Shown here: positions 18,506 to 26,379 of the stretch, in pieces
Numbering within the stretch: position 1 is the first letter of the stretch
Layout: the number at the start of each line of letters is the position of its first letter
Assembly (NCBI GenBank): GCA_009693785.1
Contig: SHWP01000035.1
Location: 1-36,789, forward strand
From: Rhodospirillaceae bacterium
Lineage (GTDB): Bacteria; Pseudomonadota; Alphaproteobacteria; Rhodospirillales; Rhodospirillaceae
Direction: 5' to 3'
Length of the DNA stretch: 36,789 bases
Program-made: the position numbers and the translations under genes
Notes under the pieces: model-generated
Databases searched by the model: none
What the model saw: the letters and a program-made list of their open reading frames with translations, nothing else
Told to the model about the DNA's origin: nothing

Positions 18506-18708
18506 GCAAACCTAACATCGAAAATATCCCCGCAGGCGCATCGTGGGAAAAAACCGGCAACACATCGTGGACCCAGTGCCCCGGGTGCAAGGGTTGGTTT
18601 CATGTAGGCCCCGGCATTTTGAATCGCCCCGAGGTTAAATTGCACTGCCCCCATTGCAGCAAGGATTTCGCCCAAGCCGACGCCGCGCGCATCATTAGGG
18701 CTGGTTAA
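18502..18708 (+). CDS. Small zinc-ribbon protein coupled to UbiD
   Basis: 68 residues with two CxxC knuckles: CPGC (Cys26, Cys29) and CPHC (Cys49, Cys52), 19 residues apart, the spacing of a rubredoxin-like zinc ribbon. The ATG at 18502 overlaps the UbiD stop as ATGA, so the two are made together. Some hydroxyarylic acid decarboxylases have a small third subunit (VdcD/ShdD type) encoded after UbiX and UbiD; this protein occupies the same place and is of similar size, but I do not recognise clear sequence identity to VdcD. Likely an accessory subunit or stability factor of the decarboxylase. Confidence 0.8.
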   Translation: MSKPNIENIPAGASWEKTGNTSWTQCPGCKGWFHVGPGILNRPEVKLHCPHCSKDFAQADAARIIRAG

Positions 18709-18738
18709 TTTGTCATTGATTAGGCACGAGATCGAAAC

Positions 18739-20256
18739 ATGAATCACATCACCTTTGATCGCAGTAACGCCAAGTTTCCGATTCCGGAAGTGGTCACCAG
18801 TTTTATCAATGGCCAAAGCATCGTGGCCGACAACCACGGCGAACGTTTGCCCGCCATGTGCCCCTCGACCGAGGACACGGTCTCGTTCTTGCGCGAGGCC
18901 GATAAGGCCGAAGTGGATGCTGCCGTTCAAGCCGCGCGCGAGGCCTTCGACAAAGGCCCCTGGCCGCGCATGAGTATGGATGAGCGCAAGCGCGTCATGC
19001 ACCAAATCCGCGATGTGCTGCTGGCCAACATCGATGAAGTGGCCTACCTCGAAACGCTGAATGCGGGCATCACCCATGGCCATACGCGCGGTTTTCACGG
19101 GCCCCGCATGGCGTGGAATTTCGAATTCTTCGCCGAAGTGGCCAGCCAAGCCGCCGGGGAAGCCTACACCCAAACCAAACCGTACCTGTCCATCGTAACG
19201 CGTGAGCCCATTGGCGTTGGCGCATTGATCGGGCCATGGAACGCACCGATTGCGCTATGCACCATGAAGATCGCAAGCTGCATCGCGTTTGGGAATACCT
19301 GCGTTCTGAAACCCTCGGAGTTCACCCCGCTGAGTTTGCGCCGGGTCGTGGAACTGATTCATAAAACCGATATCCCCAAGGGCGTGGTGAATTTGGTCAA
19401 TGGCCGCGGTCAAGTTACCGGCGATGCGCTGGTCAGCCACCCGGGCGTCGATGTGGTCTCGTTCACAGGCGGCACAACCACCGGCCGCGCCATTGCCGCG
19501 CGCGCGGGGCAAAACCTCAAGCCCGTTGCGTTGGAGTTGGGCGGCAAGTCGGCCAACATCGTCACGGCCAGTGCTAATTTAGAGCGTGCGCTGGATGGCT
19601 CACTGCTCGCGATCTATTCCAACAACGGCCAGCAATGCTTGGCAGGCTCGCGCATTTTGGTGGAAAAGAAAATCGCCGCCGAATTTATCGACAAGTTCGT
19701 CAAGCGCTCACAGCAAATTATTGTTGGCGACCCGTTCGAAGCCAAAACGCAAATTGGCCCACTGGCCTATGAAGCGCATATGAAACGCGTGCTGAGTTAT
19801 GTCGATATTGCAAAATCAGACGGCGCGGAACTCCTGACAGGCGGCAAGCGTCATACGGGTTTCAAGAAAGGTTATTTCATCGAGCCCACTGCTGTTCTGG
19901 CAAAAAATAATGGCGCGCGGGTCTGCCAAGAAGAAATCTTTGGCCCCTTTGCCACGTTTGTGACCTTCGAGGATATCGACGAAGCCATCGCCATTGCCAA
20001 CCAGTCCGAGTTCGGGCTGGTGGGCTATGTGTGGTCCGAGCACCTACCGACCGTCATGAAGGTGTCGCAAGCTATTCGCGCCGGAACGATTTGGGTCAAC
20101 ACGCCACTCACACGCGAGCTGCGGGCGCCCTTTGGTGGCTATAAGAACTCCGGCATCGGCCGCGACAGCGCCCACGACTGCATGACCTTCTTCACCGAAG
20201 CCAAGACCACGACGATCCCTTTACAGGACTTCCCCATGGCGAAGTGGGGCGCCTGA
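18739..20256 (+). CDS. Aldehyde dehydrogenase (NAD(P)+)
   Basis: 505-residue aldehyde dehydrogenase. The Rossmann and catalytic residues are visible: GPWNAPIAL (165-173), KPSEFTP, FTGGTTTGR, catalytic-base Glu266 in LELGGKS, and nucleophile Cys300 in NNGQQCLAGSR. The overall pattern is that of the HpaE/betaine-aldehyde group, which includes hydroxymuconic semialdehyde dehydrogenases, but substrate specificity cannot be read. It lies 30 bases after the zinc-ribbon gene. In context it could oxidise an aldehyde to the acid used by UbiD, or a semialdehyde from ring cleavage. Confidence 0.93.
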   Translation: MNHITFDRSNAKFPIPEVVTSFINGQSIVADNHGERLPAMCPSTEDTVSFLREADKAEVDAAVQAAREAFDKGPWPRMSMDERKRVMHQIRDVLLANIDEVAYLETLNAGITHGHTRGFHGPRMAWNFEFFAEVASQAAGEAYTQTKPYLSIVTREPIGVGALIGPWNAPIALCTMKIASCIAFGNTCVLKPSEFTPLSLRRVVELIHKTDIPKGVVNLVNGRGQVTGDALVSHPGVDVVSFTGGTTTGRAIAARAGQNLKPVALELGGKSANIVTASANLERALDGSLLAIYSNNGQQCLAGSRILVEKKIAAEFIDKFVKRSQQIIVGDPFEAKTQIGPLAYEAHMKRVLSYVDIAKSDGAELLTGGKRHTGFKKGYFIEPTAVLAKNNGARVCQEEIFGPFATFVTFEDIDEAIAIANQSEFGLVGYVWSEHLPTVMKVSQAIRAGTIWVNTPLTRELRAPFGGYKNSGIGRDSAHDCMTFFTEAKTTTIPLQDFPMAKWGA

Positions 20257-20305
20257 GTTATCACGTCAAGCTAACTACCATCCCCCAACGATAAGGAGAG
20301 ACCAC

Positions 20306-21028
20306 ATGGCCAAACAAATGATGAACCAGCCCGATTTTTATAAAGCCCTTGAAGCTGCACGCACCCCCGTTCATTCCGGCGGGCATCCGTTCAGTGCCGC
20401 ATGGGCGCGCGGCGATCTCAGCCTGAAGCAGATCGGCTTCTGGGCCGTTCAGCACTTTTATTACATCGACCCAATCCCACAACAATTCGCGCAGTTCTTC
20501 TGCCGTTTGGACGACCTTGAAGCCCGTCAACATATGCTCGAAAACTTGCTGGGCGAGGAAAACCCCTCCAACCCCTCGAAGCGTCACCCGGATTTGCTGG
20601 TGAAATTCGGCAAGGCTTGCGGGCTGAAGGAAGAGGACTTTTACGCCGCCGAGGAACAAGGCCGCGTGTTGCCATCCACTCGTGCGATGCGCGCGTGGAT
20701 ATGGGAATTGGTCAACGTGCGTCATTTGTGTGAAGGCGCTGCCGGTATCATGGTCGCCCTTGAGGGCCAGTTGCCAACGCTGTATCCAAAATATGTGGAA
20801 GCCATGCGCAAAATGGGCCTGACCGACGACGACATGGAATTCTTCCATGTTCACATCGTTGGCGACGTCGAGCACGCAGACGTGGGCCTTGAAATCACCA
20901 CGCACTACGCCACAACGCCCGAGTTGCAGCAAAGAGCCATCACCTGCGTGCACGCCTCGACCGAAATGCGCTGGCGCATGCTGGATGGCATTTACGACAC
21001 GGTAGCCATGAGAAAGGCCGCCGAGTAA
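20306..21028 (+). CDS. TenA/PqqC-fold protein, candidate diiron oxygenase (HDO type)
   Basis: 240-residue all-helical protein of the TenA/PqqC/heme-oxygenase-like superfamily. Unlike cofactor-free PqqC, it has a complete set of possible metal ligands: Glu84/Glu85 (LLGEENP), His94 (KRHPDLL), Glu153 (VALEGQLP), and the spaced triad His183-x3-Asp187-x2-His190 (HIVGDVEH). This H-x3-D-x2-H pattern with upstream E, H and E is that of heme-oxygenase-like diiron oxidases/oxygenases such as CADD, UndA and SznF relatives. It has a good ribosome site AAGGAGAG and follows the aldehyde dehydrogenase. The likely role is oxygen-dependent attack on a pathway intermediate; the reaction is unknown. The fold assignment is firm, the metal inference moderate. 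Confidence 0.8.
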   Translation: MAKQMMNQPDFYKALEAARTPVHSGGHPFSAAWARGDLSLKQIGFWAVQHFYYIDPIPQQFAQFFCRLDDLEARQHMLENLLGEENPSNPSKRHPDLLVKFGKACGLKEEDFYAAEEQGRVLPSTRAMRAWIWELVNVRHLCEGAAGIMVALEGQLPTLYPKYVEAMRKMGLTDDDMEFFHVHIVGDVEHADVGLEITTHYATTPELQQRAITCVHASTEMRWRMLDGIYDTVAMRKAAE

Positions 21029-21038
21029 GGCATCCGCG

Positions 21039-21779
21039 ATGACAACACCCCTATTGCTCGATGCCGCCGGAAAGGTTGCCTTTGTCACGGGCGCCACCGG
21101 CGGTATCGGCAAAGCGTGTGTGGATATGTTTTTGGCGGCAGGCGCATCGGTGGTAGCCACCGGGCGCCGCGCCGTGCAAAGCGACAACCCGAACGTATTG
21201 AAACTGGCGCTTGAGGTCACCGACGAAGTGCAGGTGACTGACGCCATCGCCAAAACCAAGGCCAGATTCGGCCAGATCGACTATCTGGTTCACATGGCCG
21301 GCATGGTGGGCAAAGGCCGCCTCGACCAAATGAGCTTGGCCGACTGGCATACGGTGGTCGACACCAACCTGACCTCGGCATTCTTGTTGCTCAAACACGC
21401 CTATCCAATTTTGCGCAAGCCTGGTGCCAGCGTGGTGTTATGCGGCTCGTCTAATGGGGCCAATGGCGGCAGTTATTTGTCTGGAGCCGCCTATGCGTCA
21501 TCGAAGGCTGCGCTGGTCAACCTCACGCGCTACACCGCCAAGGAGTGGGCACCCGAGCGCATTCGCGTCAACATTCTCTCGCCCGGGCCTGTCGACACGC
21601 CGATGTTGGACCGTCTCAGTGAAACCCAACACGAAGGGCTGAAAGCACAATTGCCGCTGGGCAAATATGCCACCGCCGAAGAGTGCGCGGCCGGAGTGAT
21701 GTTCTTATGCTCGCCCCACTCGGCCAGCATGACCGGCACCAATATGAATATCTCCAGCGGCATGGTCTTGGATCGCTAG
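21039..21779 (+). CDS. Classical short-chain dehydrogenase/reductase
   Basis: 246-residue cytoplasmic SDR. It has TGATGGIG for cofactor binding, the serine region CGSSNGANGG and the YASSK catalytic pair (AAYASSKAALVNLTR), then RVNILSPGPVDTPM and the C-terminal FLCSPHSASMTGTNMNISSGM. It resembles 3-oxoacyl reductase and dihydrodiol dehydrogenase types; the position that is usually NNAG reads HMAG. It starts 10 bases after the TenA/PqqC-fold gene and is followed after 7 bases by the GntR regulator, so it is in the UbiD operon. Substrate unknown. Confidence 0.92.
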   Translation: MTTPLLLDAAGKVAFVTGATGGIGKACVDMFLAAGASVVATGRRAVQSDNPNVLKLALEVTDEVQVTDAIAKTKARFGQIDYLVHMAGMVGKGRLDQMSLADWHTVVDTNLTSAFLLLKHAYPILRKPGASVVLCGSSNGANGGSYLSGAAYASSKAALVNLTRYTAKEWAPERIRVNILSPGPVDTPMLDRLSETQHEGLKAQLPLGKYATAEECAAGVMFLCSPHSASMTGTNMNISSGMVLDR

Positions 21780-21786
21780 GCCCATC

Positions 21787-22578
21787 ATGAACCGCCTCGT
21801 CAAACCCATCGTCAGTGTCGATGAAAACCTTGCGGTGCCGCTGTATCACCAGGTGTACTTGGTGTTGCGTGAGAACATTCGCAATGGCGGCTATGGCGCG
21901 GGGCCAGTGCCAACCGAGGTTGAATTGTGTGCCGACTTTGGCGTGTCGCGCATCACCATCAAACGCGCCATGCATGAGTTGGCCAAGGAAGGCTTGATTA
22001 CCCGCCAGCGCGGCCGGGGCACATTTGTGTCTGGGCCCTCCCGACCCGCTCCAATACAGCGGGATTCGCTTGATGAACTATTGCGCAATGTCATGGCCAT
22101 CGGAGCTGCCACCGAAATGCAGCGCCGAGATGGCGGGTTTATCGGCGCCTCGCCCGAGATCGCCGCAAAACTGGGCTGCGAGATCGGCGCCACGATTTAC
22201 GCCACCGATCAAATCCGGCGTAGCGACGGCGTACCCATTGCCGTTATTCGCGCTTACGTACCAGCCGATGTGGCCGAACGCTTGCCCAACCGCGACACCA
22301 GCGCACAACCGATGCTGGCCCAGCTGCAACAAGCAGGCGTGCATGTCGCCCGTGCCGACCAGGCGATTACCGCAACCATCGCCGATCCCAGCATGGCCAC
22401 GGCCCTTGGAATTGATGTGGGCTCACCGATTATACGCCTCACGCGATTGGTGTTCGACGATGCCAACCGGCCGGTGGAATGGTTGACGGCATTTTACCGG
22501 GGCGACCGGTACGAATACCGCACCACGCTGACGCGCGATACGACCGGCAGCCATGCTGAGTGGCGCGCGGCAAGTTAA
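21787..22578 (+). CDS. GntR-family (HutC/UTRA) transcription regulator
   Basis: 263 residues: an N-terminal winged helix-turn-helix (about 15-80) with PTEVELCADFGVSRITIKRAM and LAKEGLITRQRGRGTFVSGP, and a C-terminal UTRA ligand domain (about 98-250) with ATIYATDQIRRSDGVPIAVIRAY in pieces and PVEWLTAFYRGDRYEYR. HutC-type members are usually repressors released by a pathway metabolite. It is the last gene of the UbiD operon, 7 bases after the SDR, which implies autoregulation; a candidate site lies at 17014-17025. Confidence 0.93.
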   Translation: MNRLVKPIVSVDENLAVPLYHQVYLVLRENIRNGGYGAGPVPTEVELCADFGVSRITIKRAMHELAKEGLITRQRGRGTFVSGPSRPAPIQRDSLDELLRNVMAIGAATEMQRRDGGFIGASPEIAAKLGCEIGATIYATDQIRRSDGVPIAVIRAYVPADVAERLPNRDTSAQPMLAQLQQAGVHVARADQAITATIADPSMATALGIDVGSPIIRLTRLVFDDANRPVEWLTAFYRGDRYEYRTTLTRDTTGSHAEWRAAS

Positions 22579-22663
22579 TCATCGACCACACAATCAGGCT
22601 AGAATTAAGTGGCAATTTTTTCTACAAATTCGAGATAAGAACAACACTTCAGGGGAGGCGCAA

Positions 22664-23362
22664 ATGTCAGGTTCCACCATTTCCATCAAGGGTAAGGACG
22701 GCGCATTCGACGCCTATTTGTCGATGCCGCCAAAGCCCGGCCCAGGCGTCGTGGTCATTCAAGAAATCTTTGGCGTGAATACATGGGTACGCACAATCTG
22801 CGACATGCTGTCACGTGCTGGCTATGTGGCCCTGGCCCCCGACCTCTTTTGGCGCATGAAACCACGCCTGGAGCTGCACCCTTTCTTCCAAGAAGATTTC
22901 AACCTCGCGCTCGACTACTACGGCAAGTTCAACGCCGACAAAGGCGTCGAGGATATTCAAGCCACCATCACGACCTTGCGCGGCACCAAGGGCTGCACCG
23001 GCAAGGTGGACACCATTGGCTTCTGCCTAGGTGGAAGTTTGGCTTATCTGTCGGCAACTCGCACCGATGCAGATGCCAATTCCAGCTACTACGGTGTGGG
23101 CATCGAGAAGATGCTGGGCGAAGCCGGGAAAATCAAAAAGCCGCTTCAGCTTCACATCGCAGGCGCTGACCCCTATGTGCCGAAGGAAGCGTTGGCTCAA
23201 ATCGAAGGGGCGTTGAAGGGCAAGCCTGGCTCTGACGTTTTTGTCTACGCGGGCCTCGACCACGGCTTTGCGCGTGACACCGACCCCAATCACTACAATG
23301 CCGAGGGTGCGAAACTAGCCCATAGCCGCTCGCTTGATATGTTCAAAAAGGCGCTGGCTTAA
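22664..23362 (+). CDS. Dienelactone hydrolase family protein
   Basis: 232-residue alpha/beta hydrolase of the dienelactone hydrolase family, which opens lactones in chloroaromatic and related pathways. The complete Cys-type triad is visible: Cys121 in GFCLGG, Asp169 in AGADPYVP, His200 in LDHGFARD, plus Glu34 in VIQEIFGVN. The ATG at 22664 follows GGGGAGG; the frame extends upstream without function. It is separated from the GntR gene by 85 bases. It fits a lactone step after ring cleavage. Confidence 0.92.
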   Translation: MSGSTISIKGKDGAFDAYLSMPPKPGPGVVVIQEIFGVNTWVRTICDMLSRAGYVALAPDLFWRMKPRLELHPFFQEDFNLALDYYGKFNADKGVEDIQATITTLRGTKGCTGKVDTIGFCLGGSLAYLSATRTDADANSSYYGVGIEKMLGEAGKIKKPLQLHIAGADPYVPKEALAQIEGALKGKPGSDVFVYAGLDHGFARDTDPNHYNAEGAKLAHSRSLDMFKKALA

Positions 23363-23570
23363 TTTTCCGGGCTAGACTCGATAAATCGCGCAACGATAGC
23401 GAAGCGATTCGCAGCGTGTACAGGTTGTGGAATCACACTGAAATTCAGGGCCCTTGACCGTTTTGATCCGTGACAGGGCGCGTCTGGGACGTTAAGATGC
23501 CGCCACGGGACGGCCACTAATTCAAGTGTAGCCGCCTGCCAATAAAACCTCAGAAAAGGGACCATGGCTC

Positions 23571-24215
23571 ATGGACGTCTACGGTATGATTTTGTCGCCT
23601 TATGTGGCGCGCGTTATCCTCACGGCACGGCATAAAGGCATTAAACACAAACTGAAAATGCCCGAAGGCGGCCTCAAGACTCCAGAATATTTAGCGATTA
23701 ACCCGCTTAGTAAAATTCCGGCCATTAAAGACGGCTCGACGATACTTTATGAATCGGGTGTGATCGTCGATTACCTCGATCTAAAGTACAAGAAAAAGCG
23801 CATCGTACCCTCTAGCGCCAAAGACGCAGCCAAAGCACGCCTATTAGCCGCCGTGTTCGCCGAATACGTCCAAGGCCCGACCCTTGCGTTATTCCGCCAG
23901 CGCGACCCAGCGACACGCGATCAAAAGATCGTCGAAGAAAAACTAGCCGAGGTCGGTCGCGGCCTCGATGTGATTGAAAAGCTGTTGTCGGGCAAAGGCT
24001 GGGCAGCAAGCGCAAAGTTCACCATTGCCGATGTGTACGCCGTTCCATGCTGGTTCTTCGTATCCGCCCTGTTACCGCAATTCGGCATGGCCGATCCGGC
24101 GGCCGGGCGCAAGAAGCTCAGCAAATACATCGCCAAACTGAAGAAAGAAAAGCTGACGTCCGCGATCATGGGCGAAATGGGCGAAGCGATGAAAAACTTC
24201 CGCCCAGGCCAGTAA
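23571..24215 (+). CDS. Glutathione S-transferase family protein
   Basis: 214-residue GST. The N-terminal thioredoxin-like domain has SPYVARV (Ser9 candidate), NPLSKIPAIKDGSTILYESGVIVDYL (in pieces; cis-Pro and Glu-Ser glutathione contact), followed by a helical C-terminal domain with FTIADVYAVP. AAGGGA precedes the start. It is followed 40 bases later by a paralogue with the same SPYVAR and AEYVQG motifs. Related GSTs act in lignin beta-ether cleavage, dehalogenation and maleyl isomerisation, but which applies is not readable. Confidence 0.92.
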   Translation: MDVYGMILSPYVARVILTARHKGIKHKLKMPEGGLKTPEYLAINPLSKIPAIKDGSTILYESGVIVDYLDLKYKKKRIVPSSAKDAAKARLLAAVFAEYVQGPTLALFRQRDPATRDQKIVEEKLAEVGRGLDVIEKLLSGKGWAASAKFTIADVYAVPCWFFVSALLPQFGMADPAAGRKKLSKYIAKLKKEKLTSAIMGEMGEAMKNFRPGQ

Positions 24216-24255
24216 AGAAAATGCAGATATAGAAAAATTTGGAAGAATGAACCAA

Positions 24256-24906
24256 ATGGCTGCGATCACAGTCTATGGCGCGGTGCTCTCGCCTTATGTA
24301 GCACGCGTACTCATTGCATGCGGCTACAAGGGCCTGGCCATAGACCTGATGATGCCCAAAGACGGCATCAAAGGGCCCGAGTTCTTGAAACTAAACCCGT
24401 TTGGGAAAATTCCTGCGATTAAGGACGGCACAACGGTGCTCTACGAGCCTGCCGTTATCATCGACTATCTAGAGGCCAAATATAAGAAGAACAAACTGCT
24501 TCCCGCTGCGGCAAAGGCCGTGGGGCAAACCAGGCTGATAGCCGCTATCGCGGCTGAGTATGTGCAAGGCGTGGGGCTGAAGTTTTTCCGTATGAAGCGG
24601 ACGAATCAAAACGTGCCTGCCGATATCGAAGCCGCAAAAGGTGAACTCCATAAAGGCTTAGACGCCCTTGAGAATGTGATGTCGGGCAAAAAGTTTGCCG
24701 CTGGCGCTTCGCCAACCATCGCCGATTGCTTTGTAGTTCCGGCTTTATTTTTCGCCGTGCACGCAAGCGCCATCTTCGGCGTAACCGACGCGCTGGGTTC
24801 GCGACCCAAGCTCAAGGCCTATTGGCAAAATGCTCGCAAGGACAAGGTGGCGGGTAAAATTCTGCACGGCATGACCGAGCGCATGCAGCAAATTATTGCG
24901 ACCTAA
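24256..24906 (+). CDS. Glutathione S-transferase family protein (tandem paralogue)
   Basis: 216 residues from the ATG at 24256; an ATG three codons earlier at 24247 has the ribosome site GGAAG almost touching it, so the later start is better spaced. Features: VYGAVLSPYVARVL, NPFGKIPAIKDGTTVLYEPAVIIDYLEAKYKK (in pieces), AAEYVQG and PTIADCFVVP. It matches the preceding GST through much of the sequence, so the pair arose by local duplication. The usual Glu-Ser glutathione contact reads Glu-Pro (YEPAVI), which may alter glutathione binding. A strong terminator follows. Confidence 0.92.
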   Translation: MAAITVYGAVLSPYVARVLIACGYKGLAIDLMMPKDGIKGPEFLKLNPFGKIPAIKDGTTVLYEPAVIIDYLEAKYKKNKLLPAAAKAVGQTRLIAAIAAEYVQGVGLKFFRMKRTNQNVPADIEAAKGELHKGLDALENVMSGKKFAAGASPTIADCFVVPALFFAVHASAIFGVTDALGSRPKLKAYWQNARKDKVAGKILHGMTERMQQIIAT

Positions 24907-24925
24907 TTGACAACGACGTTATTTC

Positions 24926-24960
24926 AACAGCGGCCAGGCCAACGGCCGCTGTTTTCTTTT
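24926..24960 (+). terminator. Rho-independent terminator after the GST pair
   Basis: AACAGCGGCC (24926-24935) and GGCCGCTGTT (24944-24953) pair perfectly around an 8-base loop, followed by TTCTTTT. It ends just at the stop of the convergent SDR gene and may serve both directions. Confidence 0.85.
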
Positions 24961-25652
24961 CACCACTTCTCGTTCCAAGGCCGTAGGTCAAGTTCCTGCG
25001 TCCAGTTCGACTTTCCTTGGAAATAAACACCGGCGTAAGTGGATGCGATCTCATCGGGGTCCATGCGCGAGCCATCCCCTGCGCCTATTCCCGGGCTACC
25101 GATCATTCCATCGATAACGGCGTGGACCACATGGATACCTTGGGGTTGCAATTCACGCGCCATGGATTGGGCCAGGGCCCGCAATGCAAATTTACCCGAG
25201 GCGAAGGCTGAGAACCCTGGCCCGCCGCGCATCGAAGCCGTGGCGCCCGTAAAGAAAATTGTACCGCGCTGCCGGGTGATCATTTTACGCGCCACCGCCC
25301 GGCCAACCAGGAACCCGCCAAACGCCGTGAAACGCCAGACTTCTTCATAGCGCTCTGCCGTTTGTTCGGTCACCGGTAAACGTTTGAGCCCGCCGCCAGG
25401 GTTGTAAACGCAAACATCAATGGGCCCGTGTTTGGCCTCGACTGTCTCGACCATCTCATTGACGGCCGCTTCATTGGTTGCATCGCACGCATAGGATAGG
25501 GCTCCGGGTATCGTCCCCGCCAGTTCCTTCAGCCGCGCGGCATTGCGTGACGATAAAACCGGTATCAACCCGGCCTGCCCAAACCGCTTGCCCAGCGATG
25601 CGCCAAGTTGCGGGCCTGCCCCGACGATGAGTGCCACATTTTTTTGGGTCAT
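24960..25652 (-). CDS. SDR-family protein lacking the catalytic tyrosine
   Basis: 230-residue Rossmann protein of the short-chain dehydrogenase superfamily. The N-terminal cofactor motif is VGAGPQLGASLG, followed by YNPGG in place of NNAG. The active-site region GATASMRGGPGFSAFASGKFALRAL (in pieces) places Phe150 where YxxxK normally has tyrosine, with Lys154 retained. I recall this FASGK variant from a recognised SDR subgroup, so it is probably not a random loss; activity may be weak, use a different residue, or be absent. It lies 10 bases after the PPOX-type gene and is co-transcribed with it. Confidence 0.88.
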   Translation of the reverse strand: MTQKNVALIVGAGPQLGASLGKRFGQAGLIPVLSSRNAARLKELAGTIPGALSYACDATNEAAVNEMVETVEAKHGPIDVCVYNPGGGLKRLPVTEQTAERYEEVWRFTAFGGFLVGRAVARKMITRQRGTIFFTGATASMRGGPGFSAFASGKFALRALAQSMARELQPQGIHVVHAVIDGMIGSPGIGAGDGSRMDPDEIASTYAGVYFQGKSNWTQELDLRPWNEKW

Positions 25653-25662
25653 GACTTTGCCT

Positions 25663-26298
25663 TTAATACAGTTCGTTCTTGTGTTTCTCGATCATCTGAT
25701 CGGTGGCTACACCGTCGTACCCGGCGATCTGGTCGGCGAGCATTTTGCCCATGGTGGGAAAATCCTTTGCCCGGTCGATATGGCGGCTTACATCCCACAA
25801 GGCCGAGCGCTGCAACGCCCGCGCGCAATGCAAGTACACCTGATCAATCTCTATCACGATGATTGAGATGGGCAATTTACCGTCAGTCTTGAACATCGGC
25901 TTCAGTGCTGGATCGGTGGTGATATGCGCCCGTCCATTGAGGCGCAACATTTCGTTCATGCCCGGCACGAAGAGCAACACCCCCACGTGCGGATTCGTGA
26001 TGATATTTTCAAGGCCATCGAGCCGGTTATTACCCGGCCAGTCGGGCAGCATGATCGTCTTATCATCGCGCGCCTTCGCAAAGCCTGCCGGGCCGCCTTT
26101 GGGCGATGCATCGAGCTTGCCTTGGGCATCCGATGTGGCCAAGACAAGAAATTGGCACTTTTCGATATACGCACGGCAATGCACATCGAGCCGCGTCAGC
26201 ACTTTGCGCACAGCGCCATCGCCCGGTTGCTTGTAGATGCTGCGCAAGCCTGCGCGATCCAAAATCGCGTGGGGATCGGGGCGGATATCGTCGGGCAT
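25663..26298 (-). CDS. Pyridoxamine 5'-phosphate oxidase-like FMN protein
   Basis: 211-residue split-barrel flavoprotein, most like the MSMEG_1061-type PPOX group. Visible are FLVLATSDAQGKLDASPKGG (in pieces), MLPDWPGNNRLDGLENIITNPHVGVLLF (in pieces), and LRLNGRAHITTDP, which together form the FMN phosphate and dimer-interface segments. These proteins are FMN- or F420-binding reductases of mostly unknown substrate. It is first of a two-gene minus-strand unit with the SDR and divergent from the barrel-like gene. Confidence 0.88.
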   Translation of the reverse strand: MPDDIRPDPHAILDRAGLRSIYKQPGDGAVRKVLTRLDVHCRAYIEKCQFLVLATSDAQGKLDASPKGGPAGFAKARDDKTIMLPDWPGNNRLDGLENIITNPHVGVLLFVPGMNEMLRLNGRAHITTDPALKPMFKTDGKLPISIIVIEIDQVYLHCARALQRSALWDVSRHIDRAKDFPTMGKMLADQIAGYDGVATDQMIEKHKNELY

Positions 26299-26379
26299 GG
26301 TGTATGTCCTTAACCTTCCTTCAACCGGGGCTCGATATGGTGCAGGTGGGGGCCCTTTGTTTCAATTAAATAAAGCGAC

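Noticed and set aside
18178..19173. Minus-strand frame of 331 codons over the UbiD end, zinc-ribbon and ALDH genes
   Set aside because: Crosses three well-supported plus-strand genes and shows no family features.
20261..21259. Minus-strand frame of 332 codons over the TenA/PqqC-fold gene and SDR
   Set aside because: Antisense shadow; the plus-strand frames carry catalytic motifs and ribosome sites.
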